Part shown: in pieces, positions 26,876-35,999 of the stretch
Numbering within the stretch: the stretch's first letter is position 1
Layout of the letters: every line of letters begins with the position of its first letter
Notes under the pieces: generated by a model
Database searches by the model: none
The model's input: the letters and a program-made list of their open reading frames with translations, nothing else
Told to the model about the DNA's origin: nothing
Made by a program: the position numbers and the translations under genes
Origin: a virus
Length of the DNA: 64,000 nucleotides
IMG/VR virus record: IMGVR_UViG_3300026382_000006
Span: 122,214 to 186,213 of that record
Reading direction: 5' to 3' (one strand)

Positions 26876-27311
26876 CTAGTACCTCTTCTAAATCTTCTCT
26901 TAAGGCTCTTATATGGGATTTACTAATTCTTGTAGCCTTAGTGTTTACAGCCACTTTAATAGCAGGTTTTTTCACTACCTCTCCGGTAGTAGGAATTCTA
27001 ACATCTTTTTCTCTTTGAACATGAACTTCTACTACATCAGATTTATTTACGCCAAAAGGAAATTTCACATTTACAGCTTCAGCATCGCAATGGTTAATTA
27101 GTTCTTTACCTGCTTTATCTACAGCTGTATCTACCACAGCTTTAAGATAGTCATTCATACCGACTGATACTTTTTTGATTTCTGCCTTTGTAAGTTCTTT
27201 TTCATTTTTCATATAGTCTATAAATGCATTCTCATCTGCATTTACTACAACAGTATTTCCTTCTACATTAACCTCAAATTCTACACCGTTTAAAATTACT
27301 TTGTCAGCCAT
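26862..27311 (-). CDS. Possible HU-like DNA-bending protein, 149 aa
   Basis: The C-terminal half resembles the HU/IHF arm region. FPFGVNKSDVVEVHVQREK parallels the GFGTFEVRERAAR segment of HU, RIPTTGEVVKKPAIKV parallels the NPQTGEEIKIPA arm tip, and a basic helix ends the protein. The N-terminal 45 residues are a small beta-rich extension not found in HU. HU-like proteins bend DNA and can organise phage genomes or replication origins. The codons are relatively GC-rich, suggesting good expression. Similarity was judged by eye, so an unrelated fold is possible. The start follows AAAAGGAGTAAACA. Confidence 0.4.
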   Translation of the reverse strand: MADKVILNGVEFEVNVEGNTVVVNADENAFIDYMKNEKELTKAEIKKVSVGMNDYLKAVVDTAVDKAGKELINHCDAEAVNVKFPFGVNKSDVVEVHVQREKDVRIPTTGEVVKKPAIKVAVNTKATRISKSHIRALREDLEEVLAKGC

Positions 27312-27438
27312 TGTTTACTCCTTTTTTGTTTTTTGTTCAGATTAGATCTAAGCTGAAAAAATGTTGGATGTTGTAATCCAAATTAATGATATACTAATAA
27401 ATAATCATTGATTTCAATGATTGTAATAGTATATCTCC

Positions 27439-27465
27439 TATTAATAATATATGATTAAAAAAAGT
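27439..27465 (-). promoter_or_regulatory. Promoter-like A/T motif and dyad
   Basis: The minus strand reads TTTTTTTAATCATATATTATTAATAG-like sequence upstream of the HU-like gene. A dyad AATCATTG/CAATGATT lies at about 27396-27420 between motif and gene. It may serve the minus-strand unit; the plus-strand gene at 27485 starts 20 bases to the right. Confidence 0.4.
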
Positions 27466-27484
27466 TTAATTTAAAGGATATGAA

Positions 27485-28555
27485 ATGGGTATAAACTTAG
27501 ATGATTTAAGTTTTGTAAAAAAAATAAAAGGTAGCTTTACTGATTATTTAACAGACAAAGATAGTAAGAATGCTACAATAGATAGTGTAAAAACCACACC
27601 AGTTAAAACTAATAAAAAAGAGAAAACAAATTTAGATAGTGACTTAAATACTAAAAATACAAACACGATTTCTATAGGTAGTTTCAAAAAGATGGATAAC
27701 GATGCTGTATCTAAAATGAGTAAAGAAGATAGTGATAAAAGCGTTTTAGATAGTTTAAGAACTGCGGTAAGTAAATCGGTAGATAATAGAACAATTATTA
27801 AATTAGCTAAAGACTACGCTGATGATTGTAAAATTGATTTAAATAGTGACGTAGTATCAAAATTAAGAGAAAACCTAATAAACAATATAGCAAACGAGCT
27901 AGTTAGTAGAAAGTTATCTATTAAAACAAAAAGCGATTTACAAAAGTTAATTAAAAAATTATGTAATATAGATTTGGATAATAAACTAAATAATAACCAA
28001 GCTATAAAAAACGTTCTATCCACTTTAACTACAGCTGATCTATTAAAAATATTAGAATGTTTATCCGATCCCAAAACGAGTAGTTCTTTAATAGGTAATT
28101 TCCTAAATAAAAACGTAGATAATAAATATGTCAGAAAGGCAGCTAATAAACTTATAAAAAGTAAAAAATTAAATTTTACTACGATTGCTAGTATAACTAA
28201 ATCAACAACACGCGAGGCAGCCTATAAAGAAGGAATAAAAATAGGTAAAAGTTTAGTTAATAAAATTATTCCGGATACATGGAAAAAAGATAAAAAAGAA
28301 CTTGATTTAAAGGATGAAGATATAAATAAATCATTTCTACTAGCTAGTAAGGATGTCAGCATTGATGAGGTAGATAAAAATAATAATAGCGTCACATATT
28401 TAACAAACACATCCACAAAGTCCAAATTAGCCACGGAAATAAACGATAAAGATGTATCCAGGTATTTAGCTTTTAACGATGAGTTAATGAAGTCTAGGAA
28501 ATTGCCTAAAAATAAAACGATGATTAATGATAACCCAATATCAAATTTTGCCTAA
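27485..28555 (+). CDS. Hypothetical protein, 356 aa
   Basis: I do not recognise this protein. The first 110 residues are polar, low-complexity Lys/Asp/Thr/Ser-rich and probably disordered; residues 115-275 are helical (repeated LxxxI patterns); the C-terminus is again polar. Such proteins are often internal virion or tail-measure-related components, but nothing specific supports that. The start follows AAAGGATATGAA. It is followed nine bases later by the 140-residue gene and both end in the terminator at 28981. Confidence 0.7.
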   Translation: MGINLDDLSFVKKIKGSFTDYLTDKDSKNATIDSVKTTPVKTNKKEKTNLDSDLNTKNTNTISIGSFKKMDNDAVSKMSKEDSDKSVLDSLRTAVSKSVDNRTIIKLAKDYADDCKIDLNSDVVSKLRENLINNIANELVSRKLSIKTKSDLQKLIKKLCNIDLDNKLNNNQAIKNVLSTLTTADLLKILECLSDPKTSSSLIGNFLNKNVDNKYVRKAANKLIKSKKLNFTTIASITKSTTREAAYKEGIKIGKSLVNKIIPDTWKKDKKELDLKDEDINKSFLLASKDVSIDEVDKNNNSVTYLTNTSTKSKLATEINDKDVSRYLAFNDELMKSRKLPKNKTMINDNPISNFA

Positions 28556-28564
28556 GGAGAAAGA

Positions 28565-28987
28565 ATGTATTTATGGACTATAGAAGAATTAAAAAGTGAT
28601 AAAATACCTAATATTCTCGGAAATAACTTATTTAAAGTAGTATTCATAGGACCTAAAATAAAATCTATAATGGAAAGATTTAACAAAATTAAAGAATTTA
28701 GATGGTTAAAAGAGATTAATAGAAAAGAAAAATTCTGGTTAGATAATAGGACTCTTTTAATAGCATACTTATTAGGCGGTGGGTATAAAAATAAAATGTT
28801 AACATATTTAATATTGTTTAAACAATTATTGGATGCAGTAAAAGTAAAAAATGAAATGATTTTATTGGCTACACCAATACCATTACCAAATGAAATAGAC
28901 AAATATACAGAAATACTAGAAAATAATAAGAATATAAAATATAGGGATATTTATATCAAAAATAAAACCAAAGATAATGACGAATAG
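28565..28987 (+). CDS. Hypothetical protein, 140 aa
   Basis: The product is not recognised. It has a basic, helical N-terminal half (FNKIKEFRWLKEINRKEKF), a central hydrophobic helix around residues 80-100 (NKMLTYLILFKQLLDAV) and a polar tail. The hydrophobic part is short and amphipathic, so membrane association is uncertain. The start follows AAGGAGAAAGA. It shares a transcript with the 356-residue gene upstream and its stop lies in the terminator hairpin. Confidence 0.7.
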   Translation: MYLWTIEELKSDKIPNILGNNLFKVVFIGPKIKSIMERFNKIKEFRWLKEINRKEKFWLDNRTLLIAYLLGGGYKNKMLTYLILFKQLLDAVKVKNEMILLATPIPLPNEIDKYTEILENNKNIKYRDIYIKNKTKDNDE

Positions 28988-29006
28988 GAGTAGATACTCC
29001 TATTCG
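28981..29006. terminator. Bidirectional hairpin terminator
   Basis: The 12-bp stem CGAATAGGAGTA/TACTCCTATTCG, containing the plus-strand TAG stop, lies between convergent genes. Confidence 0.75.
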
Positions 29007-29008
29007 TC

Positions 29009-31198
29009 TTAATAATGTTCTGTATAGTTTACGGCCTTTCTTTCTAAAGCATCTTTTAAAATATCAGGAGTAGCATCATATAACTTAGCTGCTGCATAAC
29101 TACTACTAAACATCATATCCATATTAGCTTTAAATCTGGCAAAATTTAATTTCATCTTTGGTATAAAGAATTTTGATGTATATAAATCTCTAGCACATAA
29201 TGTAGCAATATATTTATTAATAGGACTATCTTCGTTAAAAGATGTAAATGCTTCTTGTCCTATTTCTGTAACTACCGGCATAGCTAATATTTTACTAAAG
29301 TCTGTTACTGTAAAGGTGACATCAATTGCTAAAGGACGTCTCTGTTTGTTAAAAGGTAAGTTAGATACTCCTCTAGTAATAGTAAGATTAGTAATCATAC
29401 CTAATTTTATTTCGTTATATCCCCTAATAAACATACTACATAAAAATGGTGACGTATAACTGGATGGACCAGCTGCTTTAGGTAATGCTGCCGCTAATAT
29501 TGCTGCTAACGGTATATAAATATTCCTTAACTGACTAATTGGATTACCATATGGTGCTTGTAATCTCATTTTGAATGTATGTTCTGGGAAACTAGCGCTA
29601 CTATCTATCCAACGTTTAGGCATATCCATATTTGCATTTCCTAGTAATGCTGTTAGAACATTTGATAAACCAAATGTAATCATATCTAACGCACCAGAAG
29701 CGAAATCTTTTATTCCTTTTAAAAGATCACCCATACCAGGCACTACCCCGCCTGCTAAATCGTACTGCAAAGCTTTTGCTTTACCACCGATTGATTTTAA
29801 CATACCCTCTAATTCAATATCGCCTGTTTCATTACTAAATGATTCAGATACGCTGCCTGGATTTTCTACTCTAAACACAGCATAAGCTGCACCGCCTTGC
29901 ATCATATCTCTATAATGTGTGAAAACCTCATTAATAAAACTAGGATCGTCTTCTTTAGATCTTTTTATAGTACCATCTTTATCATATGTAATATGTTGTT
30001 TATCAGATGGTTTTGTTGTATTTGTGTCCTTGTTATTAGTTTCTTCTTTCTGTTTAAAACCATACCATTTACTATTTTTTGTAGATTTTCTTACTCTCTC
30101 GAAAAAGTCACTAGGTCTATTTTTTACATTATCGGATATCTTAAGTAACTCTTTACCTAGATTGTCGGATACACTTGTTATGTTATTTATATTCTCATAG
30201 AGTTCTAATTCTTTTTTATGCATTTCGTTATATAATCTTTGTGTCTTAGTAACCATATTAAAAACGTCTATATAATTATCTTTAGTAATTATATCTGGCA
30301 TATACTCACGTAGAAATTCAGTATCTTTTTTATCTAATTTAATAGGTACTCCCACATTATCTTTATTAGATGGCATTAAAGAAGGCGTCACTAGTCCTAA
30401 TTCCGTAGCCATCATAGTGACTAAACTATTGACTGTAGACCAATACATAAACATAGTAGGTTTAAGATAATAATAACTAAATCTACCTGGACCTGCTACA
30501 ATATCATATACAGTAGACACTACTTTTCTTAAAACAGTAACTGCTATTCCCACAATACCAAAACCAGCAGCAACAGCCACTAGTCCCCATATCTGTCCTA
30601 GGTTATACATAAAAGGACTCCTACCTTCATTTGCTACTACTGATTGTTTATAATCCATACTGTTTAGTATAAAAGTAAATAGACTATTAAATTCAGGTAC
30701 TCCGAATGTGAAATATACATCAAAAGCATTATCGTCTATCACTTCTCCATAGTATCTACCCATACCTATATTTCCAGAAATATTATTCACTCTTACATCG
30801 TTTCTATTTGATAATCTACCTTTTAATCTAATATCAGCATACCTAGTAAATTGTGGATAAACATTAATAGCAATATTACCACCTAAGCTGGTATCAGTAA
30901 ACTTTGTTTCAGTAATGCTCCAATATCTATGTAATTCATCTATTGGATCTAATTCAATTCTAGGTACTAAAAAAGAATCGAATACCCAATCCTCATCTTT
31001 CACACTTACATCATTATTTACTATGTTCTCATAATTCCTTGTTTTTCTCATTACGTAATCTGATACTACCATTGTCTCCTCAACGGGATCAATATCTGTT
31101 TCTTTAGCTTCTTCCTGTATGCTCTTTGGTTTTAAATTATTATTTCTCCAATTTTCAGATACTTCATTTAACCATTTATTAACATCTTTATTTCCCAT
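29009..31198 (-). CDS. Large baseplate/tail-type structural protein, 729 aa
   Basis: The exact family is not recognised. Near the C-terminus is a block common in tail-tube-initiator and baseplate hub proteins: GMITNLTITRGVSNLPFNKQ followed by PLAIDVTFTVTDFSKI (residues about 620-665). The middle has hydrophobic stretches (AVAAGFGIVGIAVTVLRKVV near residue 230 and IYIPLAAILAAALPKAAG near 590) that could be membrane-active or buried. It is first in transcription after the 31248 gene and directly downstream of the small baseplate-like gene cluster. The start at 31198 is chosen because AAGGAGAATAAAA precedes it; the upstream in-frame ATG lacks spacing from a site. Confidence 0.6.
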   Translation of the reverse strand: MGNKDVNKWLNEVSENWRNNNLKPKSIQEEAKETDIDPVEETMVVSDYVMRKTRNYENIVNNDVSVKDEDWVFDSFLVPRIELDPIDELHRYWSITETKFTDTSLGGNIAINVYPQFTRYADIRLKGRLSNRNDVRVNNISGNIGMGRYYGEVIDDNAFDVYFTFGVPEFNSLFTFILNSMDYKQSVVANEGRSPFMYNLGQIWGLVAVAAGFGIVGIAVTVLRKVVSTVYDIVAGPGRFSYYYLKPTMFMYWSTVNSLVTMMATELGLVTPSLMPSNKDNVGVPIKLDKKDTEFLREYMPDIITKDNYIDVFNMVTKTQRLYNEMHKKELELYENINNITSVSDNLGKELLKISDNVKNRPSDFFERVRKSTKNSKWYGFKQKEETNNKDTNTTKPSDKQHITYDKDGTIKRSKEDDPSFINEVFTHYRDMMQGGAAYAVFRVENPGSVSESFSNETGDIELEGMLKSIGGKAKALQYDLAGGVVPGMGDLLKGIKDFASGALDMITFGLSNVLTALLGNANMDMPKRWIDSSASFPEHTFKMRLQAPYGNPISQLRNIYIPLAAILAAALPKAAGPSSYTSPFLCSMFIRGYNEIKLGMITNLTITRGVSNLPFNKQRRPLAIDVTFTVTDFSKILAMPVVTEIGQEAFTSFNEDSPINKYIATLCARDLYTSKFFIPKMKLNFARFKANMDMMFSSSYAAAKLYDATPDILKDALERKAVNYTEHY

Positions 31199-31240
31199 TT
31201 TTATTCTCCTTACATCATTCATTCACAAAAAGAAAAAGTT

Positions 31241-31268
31241 ACTACATCTACTCTGAGGTAGATGTAGT
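31241..31268 (-). terminator. Intrinsic terminator
   Basis: The 11-bp stem ACTACATCTAC/GTAGATGTAGT overlaps the end of the gene at 31248. The minus-strand tail AACTTTTTCTTTTTG follows. Confidence 0.75.
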
Positions 31269-31646
31269 GTCTATATCAAAATTTTTATAACCCATAGCTT
31301 CCAACATATTCCTAATATTGATTATATCCTCAGTAGTAATATTTTCAATTCTGATATTTGCTACTATACTGTCTATTAGTGTTATTGAACTGGTATTTAT
31401 CCAGTCATTTGCTAAAACAATAGTCTTCTTATCCACTGTTTCAAACATTGTGTATAAAACATCTCTCGGGTCTAGTAAATTTATATCTGTTTCTTGTTTA
31501 ATCTTATTTCTAATAGAAATTATATCTGCAAATTTTATAGCTAAATCAAAAGTTAAATTAGCAGTAGCTTTTACATTACTATATACAGCACCTAGCGTTA
31601 CTGGAGCTATTGTAGTAAAACTATATCTTTTACCTATTTCAAACAT
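31248..31646 (-). CDS. Small baseplate-type protein, 132 aa
   Basis: Family not proven. The N-terminus (MFEIGKRYSFTTIAPVTLGAVYSNVK) has the look of small baseplate or tail-completion proteins: a short beta-rich start followed by helices. The start follows GTAAGGAGATAAA. It is the last of eight tightly packed, mostly overlapping minus-strand genes (34902 to 31248) that together resemble a baseplate-assembly operon. Confidence 0.65.
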   Translation of the reverse strand: MFEIGKRYSFTTIAPVTLGAVYSNVKATANLTFDLAIKFADIISIRNKIKQETDINLLDPRDVLYTMFETVDKKTIVLANDWINTSSITLIDSIVANIRIENITTEDIINIRNMLEAMGYKNFDIDTTSTSE

Positions 31647-31647
31647 T

Positions 31648-31968
31648 TTATCTCCTTACAGAATTAATGTGTTTAATTATAATCAAATTTTTATTTATTA
31701 CAATATCTACTACGTTATTCACATTATACGATTTTAATATAGGTTTTAGATAATTTTTTACGTAGTTGTAAACAAGCCTAGCCTGTCTAGGTCTATCAAA
31801 AATTTTAACAATTCGAACAATATCTGTAAAAATAAAATTATCATTAGTAATTGCTCCTAAAAGCAAAGTAAAGAAATATAATTTATCTTTACTACTAGTT
31901 AAATTTAATTTATGAAATAAATTTCTAAGATTATCATCTATAGGTAAAACCAGCGTACCTGTTATCAA
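31648..31968 (-). CDS. Hypothetical protein with TTG start, 106 aa
   Basis: The product is not recognised. It is a basic, Ile/Asn-rich protein of mixed secondary structure. The start is a TTG codon at 31968: AAAGGAGTCTAAA precedes it, and TTGA overlaps the TGA stop of the upstream gene. No ATG in this frame has a site. It is coupled to its upstream neighbour and sits one base from the next start. Confidence 0.65.
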   Translation of the reverse strand: MITGTLVLPIDDNLRNLFHKLNLTSSKDKLYFFTLLLGAITNDNFIFTDIVRIVKIFDRPRQARLVYNYVKNYLKPILKSYNVNNVVDIVINKNLIIIKHINSVRR

Positions 31969-32498
31969 TTTAGACTCCTTTCTACTCCTAAGAGTATTTC
32001 TAGTTGTTTATCAGTTATCCATCTTGTTGGGATTGCTAATAATAACTTTCTATTAGGAATACTTATAGTATCTAGAATTAGTTTTTTAAATATTTTATCA
32101 TCTGCCAAATTTAACAACAATTTAATAAAATCATCTTTATCTACAAAGTTATTATTGTTAGGATACCCAATAGTATCTAAAATCTCATCTGCTAAACCAG
32201 GAATCATATTTTTTAAATCGAGAGATAGATTTTTATCTAAAAAACCAACTATAAAATTCTCTATAAGAATATTAAGGATAGACGTTAAATGTTTAGGAGA
32301 TAAAACATGAAATCTTGGGGTCATTTTTAAATAAATTAACAAGTAGTTCTCTATCAAATATGTATTAATAGGTTTATAGACAATTTCTCCAATATCAAGT
32401 ATTTCATCTATTAATACATCTATTACGTATGGTTCCAAATCCTCGCTATATAAATTAAATCTGGACAAAATTTTTAATAAAACCTTATCTCTGCTCAT
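31965..32498 (-). CDS. Hypothetical protein, 177 aa
   Basis: I do not recognise this protein. It is helical and leucine/isoleucine-rich with no signal peptide (for example VDVLIDEILDIGEIVYKPI). The start follows TTAGGAGTCTAAA. It overlaps the next gene by four bases. As part of the 34902-31248 cluster it is likely a baseplate or tail component, by position only. Confidence 0.65.
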   Translation of the reverse strand: MSRDKVLLKILSRFNLYSEDLEPYVIDVLIDEILDIGEIVYKPINTYLIENYLLIYLKMTPRFHVLSPKHLTSILNILIENFIVGFLDKNLSLDLKNMIPGLADEILDTIGYPNNNNFVDKDDFIKLLLNLADDKIFKKLILDTISIPNRKLLLAIPTRWITDKQLEILLGVERSLN

Positions 32499-32499
32499 T

Positions 32500-32943
32500 T
32501 TAGACTCCTAATAAAATTTCTTTAATATTATTTCCTAAGTCCTTACCTGGAAATATATTAAATCCTGACTGCTTTATTAAATTCAATATTTTATTATTTC
32601 TAAGAAAGAATGAATTATATAAAAAAGCAGTTAAATCGCTTTTGAATTTATCTTCATTAATCATATATCTTATTTCATAACTATATTTATTATTATTCTT
32701 TTCTAAAACATCATTAATAGTGGATATTAGTTCTTCTACCATATTGTGGAGATTGTTGTCATAGCTTAAATAAAAATCAATTATAGAATTTGCTAATAGA
32801 TTACTAAATTCTATAGCGTAATCTTTCAAATCCGAATTAAATAGAAAATCTTCTACTTCTTTTATTAGCAACGTATAATCAAGATTTACTACTCCAATTA
32901 CTGATACACCAAATTCATCCTCATACATTATTTTTTTATCCAT
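32500..32943 (-). CDS. Hypothetical protein, 147 aa
   Basis: The product is not recognised. It is acidic at the N-terminus and helical, with a C-terminal LIKQSGFNIFPGKDLG segment. The start follows AAAGGAGTCTACT. It lies one base from the following gene in the cluster of small minus-strand genes. Confidence 0.65.
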   Translation of the reverse strand: MDKKIMYEDEFGVSVIGVVNLDYTLLIKEVEDFLFNSDLKDYAIEFSNLLANSIIDFYLSYDNNLHNMVEELISTINDVLEKNNNKYSYEIRYMINEDKFKSDLTAFLYNSFFLRNNKILNLIKQSGFNIFPGKDLGNNIKEILLGV

Positions 32944-32954
32944 AGTAGACTCCT

Positions 32955-33275
32955 TTAGTCTTCGTATTCTATTTCAACAGTAGCCTCAAAATTTTCATTA
33001 ATATCTACTACCTTTATAGATAATAAATATTTACTAACATCATCGCATTCAGGTATAATTCTATGTTCTAAGTATGTTATAAACAATGTTAGAACATCAT
33101 ACTTAGGAGATATTCCATATTTATTTTCCAAAAATAATATAAAGTTATCTAACGTGGTAGCAAAATTAGGATATTCAAACTTTTTTGCTAAAGCTATTTC
33201 AGTTTTTAAACCAGGGACTATTTTACCATAAAAATCTTTAATAAAGGAGAGATTTAATTTTCTACGAATTTTCAT
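32955..33275 (-). CDS. Hypothetical protein, 106 aa
   Basis: The product is not recognised. It has a basic N-terminus (MKIRRKLNLSF), a helical middle and an acidic beta-rich end (FEATVEIEYED). Its start overlaps the end of the 192-residue gene by 14 bases and the site AGGAGAGATAA lies inside that gene, so the two are coupled. Small size and packing suggest a structural or assembly role in the same module. Confidence 0.65.
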   Translation of the reverse strand: MKIRRKLNLSFIKDFYGKIVPGLKTEIALAKKFEYPNFATTLDNFILFLENKYGISPKYDVLTLFITYLEHRIIPECDDVSKYLLSIKVVDINENFEATVEIEYED

Positions 33276-33840
33276 TTATCTCTCCTACGTATAATACTTT
33301 TAAAATATTATCTGTAACATCATAAATTATACCTATACTTTTATTTGGTATAATAGTAGATAGTAGATTTCCATTTATTTCGGTAACCAGTCCCATGTTC
33401 TCTGGAGACTCTACAATTGCGATGCAATCCATTCTGGAAATTACCTTATCACATTTAACAAACATATCTATACTATGCCGTACATTGCTTAAGAAATCTA
33501 AAATTATTTGCTTAATTCTTTCCTTGTTAATATTGAAAACTAATGTAGTTAAAAATCTGTCATTTAAGCAATAATCAAACTGCATGAAAAAATTTTCTAT
33601 ATATTCACTCGGTTCATCAGGAGATACATAAAGACTATCTATTAGGGCTGTTCTACAGACCGAAGCAATGTCATTAATATAATCAGTTCTATACATAATT
33701 TCTATTTCATTTGCTAATAAATTAGCATAGTTATCTATAAACTTTAATTCGACAAAACCTACACCTCTAATGGTAGTTATACCTTTTAACGTGTTCACTA
33801 ATTCACTCAGTTTTTCTACACTAAATAAATAATTAAACAT
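33262..33840 (-). CDS. Hypothetical protein, 192 aa
   Basis: The product is not recognised. It begins with MFNYLFSVEKLSELVNTLKG and has a mostly helical N-terminal two thirds, then a beta-rich end (NGNLLSTIIPNKSIGIIYD). It contains three cysteines without a metal-site pattern. The start follows CAAGGAGTCTAAA. It overlaps the next gene and belongs to the baseplate-like cluster. Confidence 0.65.
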   Translation of the reverse strand: MFNYLFSVEKLSELVNTLKGITTIRGVGFVELKFIDNYANLLANEIEIMYRTDYINDIASVCRTALIDSLYVSPDEPSEYIENFFMQFDYCLNDRFLTTLVFNINKERIKQIILDFLSNVRHSIDMFVKCDKVISRMDCIAIVESPENMGLVTEINGNLLSTIIPNKSIGIIYDVTDNILKVLYVGEINENS

Positions 33841-33841
33841 T

Positions 33842-34600
33842 TTAGACTCCTTGTTTTTGTTTCTCCATGTTTAAAAAATATCTTCTACTACTAGGACTAG
33901 GTAATTTTTCTATATAGATAAAACTATTTTTCACTTTTGCCCTATATGTAGACAAGATATCTTCTCTTAACTTACTATAAATTACATCTTCTAAGTATTT
34001 TACTCTTTCCATAATTAAATTTAAATAATCTTGATTAACAATTCCCAATCCTAAAATATAATCATATACAGAGTAGTATTGTTCGATATACGGTGGTAAC
34101 AATTTAATATTATTACTAATACCCATAAAGTCTTCGAATATTAAATTTGACTCAGGATTCTCTTCTACCTGAAAATTACCTATTATAAAATCAATTATAC
34201 CGCTAAGCACTACAGGATATGTTACCCTATCTGATAATAAATTTCTAATACTTAGGAATGCTTCTTTACTTAATATAGTTTTATTACTTACCGTTATAAA
34301 ACTATACTTAGTAAATGCATCCTCTAAATCTTCTAAACTATTAATAACTACTGTTTCGCCTGTATTTGTTTTATAAGGCATATTAAATTCAAGTATAGGT
34401 AATTTACTTTCAGGTAGGTAAAGACCATCACGTATATATATTTCTGGAAATATATCTTTAAAAATATCTTCTAAATTCAATACCATTGCTGGTATAGGAA
34501 TTGTAAATATTTCTGTAATAAAATATTCAGATTCATCTATTAACACATTATCTTCCATTCTTAATTTTAAGTTTATGGGTCTTCTATATTCTGTTACCAT
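33842..34600 (-). CDS. Hypothetical protein, 252 aa
   Basis: I cannot name this protein. It starts beta-rich (EYRRPINLKLRMEDNVLID) and then turns helical, with a proline/serine-rich basic end (KLPSPSSRRYFLN). The start follows TAGGAGAAAAAAC and overlaps the end of the 102-residue gene by seven bases. It is the largest member of the 34902-31248 small-gene cluster. A tail or baseplate role is inferred from the cluster. Confidence 0.65.
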   Translation of the reverse strand: MVTEYRRPINLKLRMEDNVLIDESEYFITEIFTIPIPAMVLNLEDIFKDIFPEIYIRDGLYLPESKLPILEFNMPYKTNTGETVVINSLEDLEDAFTKYSFITVSNKTILSKEAFLSIRNLLSDRVTYPVVLSGIIDFIIGNFQVEENPESNLIFEDFMGISNNIKLLPPYIEQYYSVYDYILGLGIVNQDYLNLIMERVKYLEDVIYSKLREDILSTYRAKVKNSFIYIEKLPSPSSRRYFLNMEKQKQGV

Positions 34601-34902
34601 GTTTTTTCTCCTAAAAATATAATTACATAATCATCTCTTGTCATAATTTTACCTCTATCCGGAATATGGATACCTAAAGATGCCAACATATCAAAAATTC
34701 TATTTTCTATTACTAAAAACTGATTAATATTTTCTAAATATAATTTATTAAAAACTGTTTCATCTGGAAAACTTTTATTCTCTAAATTTATAAATGGAAA
34801 CTGTTCTTTTAATGTCTTTCTGATAAACCAATCGTATAGTTCCTGGTTATATAGATTAGGACTCAGAGTAGACATATCTATTACTATTCCATAATTTTCC
34901 AT
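34594..34902 (-). CDS. Hypothetical protein, 102 aa
   Basis: The product is not recognised. It is a small mixed alpha/beta protein with MTRDDYVIIFLGEKTW at the end. The start has the strong site AAGGAGGTATT. It is the first gene of the baseplate-like cluster. A short leader with CTCTTAGTTGACTGCCTAAG-type dyad symmetry lies upstream after the tubulin terminator, so a promoter for the cluster probably lies at about 34910-34945. Confidence 0.65.
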   Translation of the reverse strand: MENYGIVIDMSTLSPNLYNQELYDWFIRKTLKEQFPFINLENKSFPDETVFNKLYLENINQFLVIENRIFDMLASLGIHIPDRGKIMTRDDYVIIFLGEKTW

Positions 34903-34946
34903 AATACCTCCTTAGGCAGTCAACTAAGAGACTAAAAATGAAAAAC

Positions 34947-34973
34947 AGTACTATAGGTTTACCCTATAGTACT
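34947..34973 (-). terminator. Intrinsic terminator after the tubulin gene
   Basis: The 11-bp stem AGTACTATAGG/CCTATAGTACT overlaps the tubulin stop. The minus-strand tail GTTTTTCATTTTTAG follows. Confidence 0.75.
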
Positions 34974-35998
34974 AAGCCGAATTCCTCATCATCTACGGAA
35001 TCAGATAATTTTTCTAATGTAGACGATTTTGTATTTTTAATAGCCTCTAGTTTCTTATAATCTTCTTGTAATGTTTCAACTACCGTATTGAATTCGTTTT
35101 TCTTTAAAGTTAGGAATACCGGAAATGATTTATTTCCAAATACATCAATATGTGTATCCATTACTGTACCCACTTTATTATGCAATAATGGTAAGTCGAT
35201 AGTAAAATCCTTACCTTTTATTATTGCTGTTCTGACAATAATTGCATTACCATCATCCATCTTAGATACTTTTGTACCTAATCTGTAAATTCCTGGCTCT
35301 ACATCAAAACTTTTATATCTAGACGGTATGAAGAAGTTATTCATATCTTGTTGGTCTATATCTTGCACATCTCCAGATACAAACATAGATACTACCGATA
35401 GATATCTCTTTATATCAAGATTTACTTCTTTTTCATATTTAGGAGTAGTGACTCCATTTATACTGTTGCTAATGTAGAATACACCTAATGCCGAATTTGT
35501 TTTTCTAGCAATGTTGTTAAATCCCACAATTGTGTTAATTGTATTTGTAATATTTAACAATGTAGATTCATCACCAACAATTACTGGTAATACGTTGTAA
35601 TCATGTTGTCTTAACATGGATAACAGAATACTGTTTATAAGACTCCCTGAACCACCTGATGCTGACGAGATTAAAATATGATACTCATTTTTCTTATTCT
35701 CACCTACCACCTCATCTAGATATTTCTTCATAGATGTTTGAATAGATTTCACTGCATCTAGATTTTTTCTTTCGCCTGCCATGCCGTCTAAACCATTAGT
35801 AGAGACCTTATTAGACTCTACTTTATAAAATGTATCCGCTAAATCATCATACTTTTTAACTGTTTTATCAGTGGTATCTATTGTCCTAACACTAATGTCT
35901 GAAAATCCTTCTCCTAAATTCATTAGGTCATTTTTTATATCAGATACAATGTTAATCCCGGCACCACCAATACCATAAAGAATCATTTTACCTTTCAT
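34964..35998 (-). CDS. phuZ: Phage tubulin/FtsZ-like GTPase (PhuZ type)
   Basis: Phage tubulins such as PhuZ polymerise with GTP into a spindle that centres the phage nucleus and carries capsids. The fold signatures are visible in the right order. A glycine-rich first nucleotide loop is at residues 10-16 (GGAGINI). The tubulin signature loop is at 113-119 (SASGGSGS, compare GGGTGSG). A helix with TNTINTIVGFNNIARKTNS follows, as in the FtsZ/TubZ N-L-x-x-x-x-x-D region. The protein is 344 residues, a little longer than PhuZ (about 315), and ends in an acidic tail (SDSVDDEEFG), as PhuZ tails are acidic. The start follows AAAGGAGAGTAAT. The tubulin superfamily is firm; a PhuZ-type role is inference. 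Confidence 0.75.
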   Translation of the reverse strand: MKGKMILYGIGGAGINIVSDIKNDLMNLGEGFSDISVRTIDTTDKTVKKYDDLADTFYKVESNKVSTNGLDGMAGERKNLDAVKSIQTSMKKYLDEVVGENKKNEYHILISSASGGSGSLINSILLSMLRQHDYNVLPVIVGDESTLLNITNTINTIVGFNNIARKTNSALGVFYISNSINGVTTPKYEKEVNLDIKRYLSVVSMFVSGDVQDIDQQDMNNFFIPSRYKSFDVEPGIYRLGTKVSKMDDGNAIIVRTAIIKGKDFTIDLPLLHNKVGTVMDTHIDVFGNKSFPVFLTLKKNEFNTVVETLQEDYKKLEAIKNTKSSTLEKLSDSVDDEEFGLVL

Positions 35999-35999
35999 A

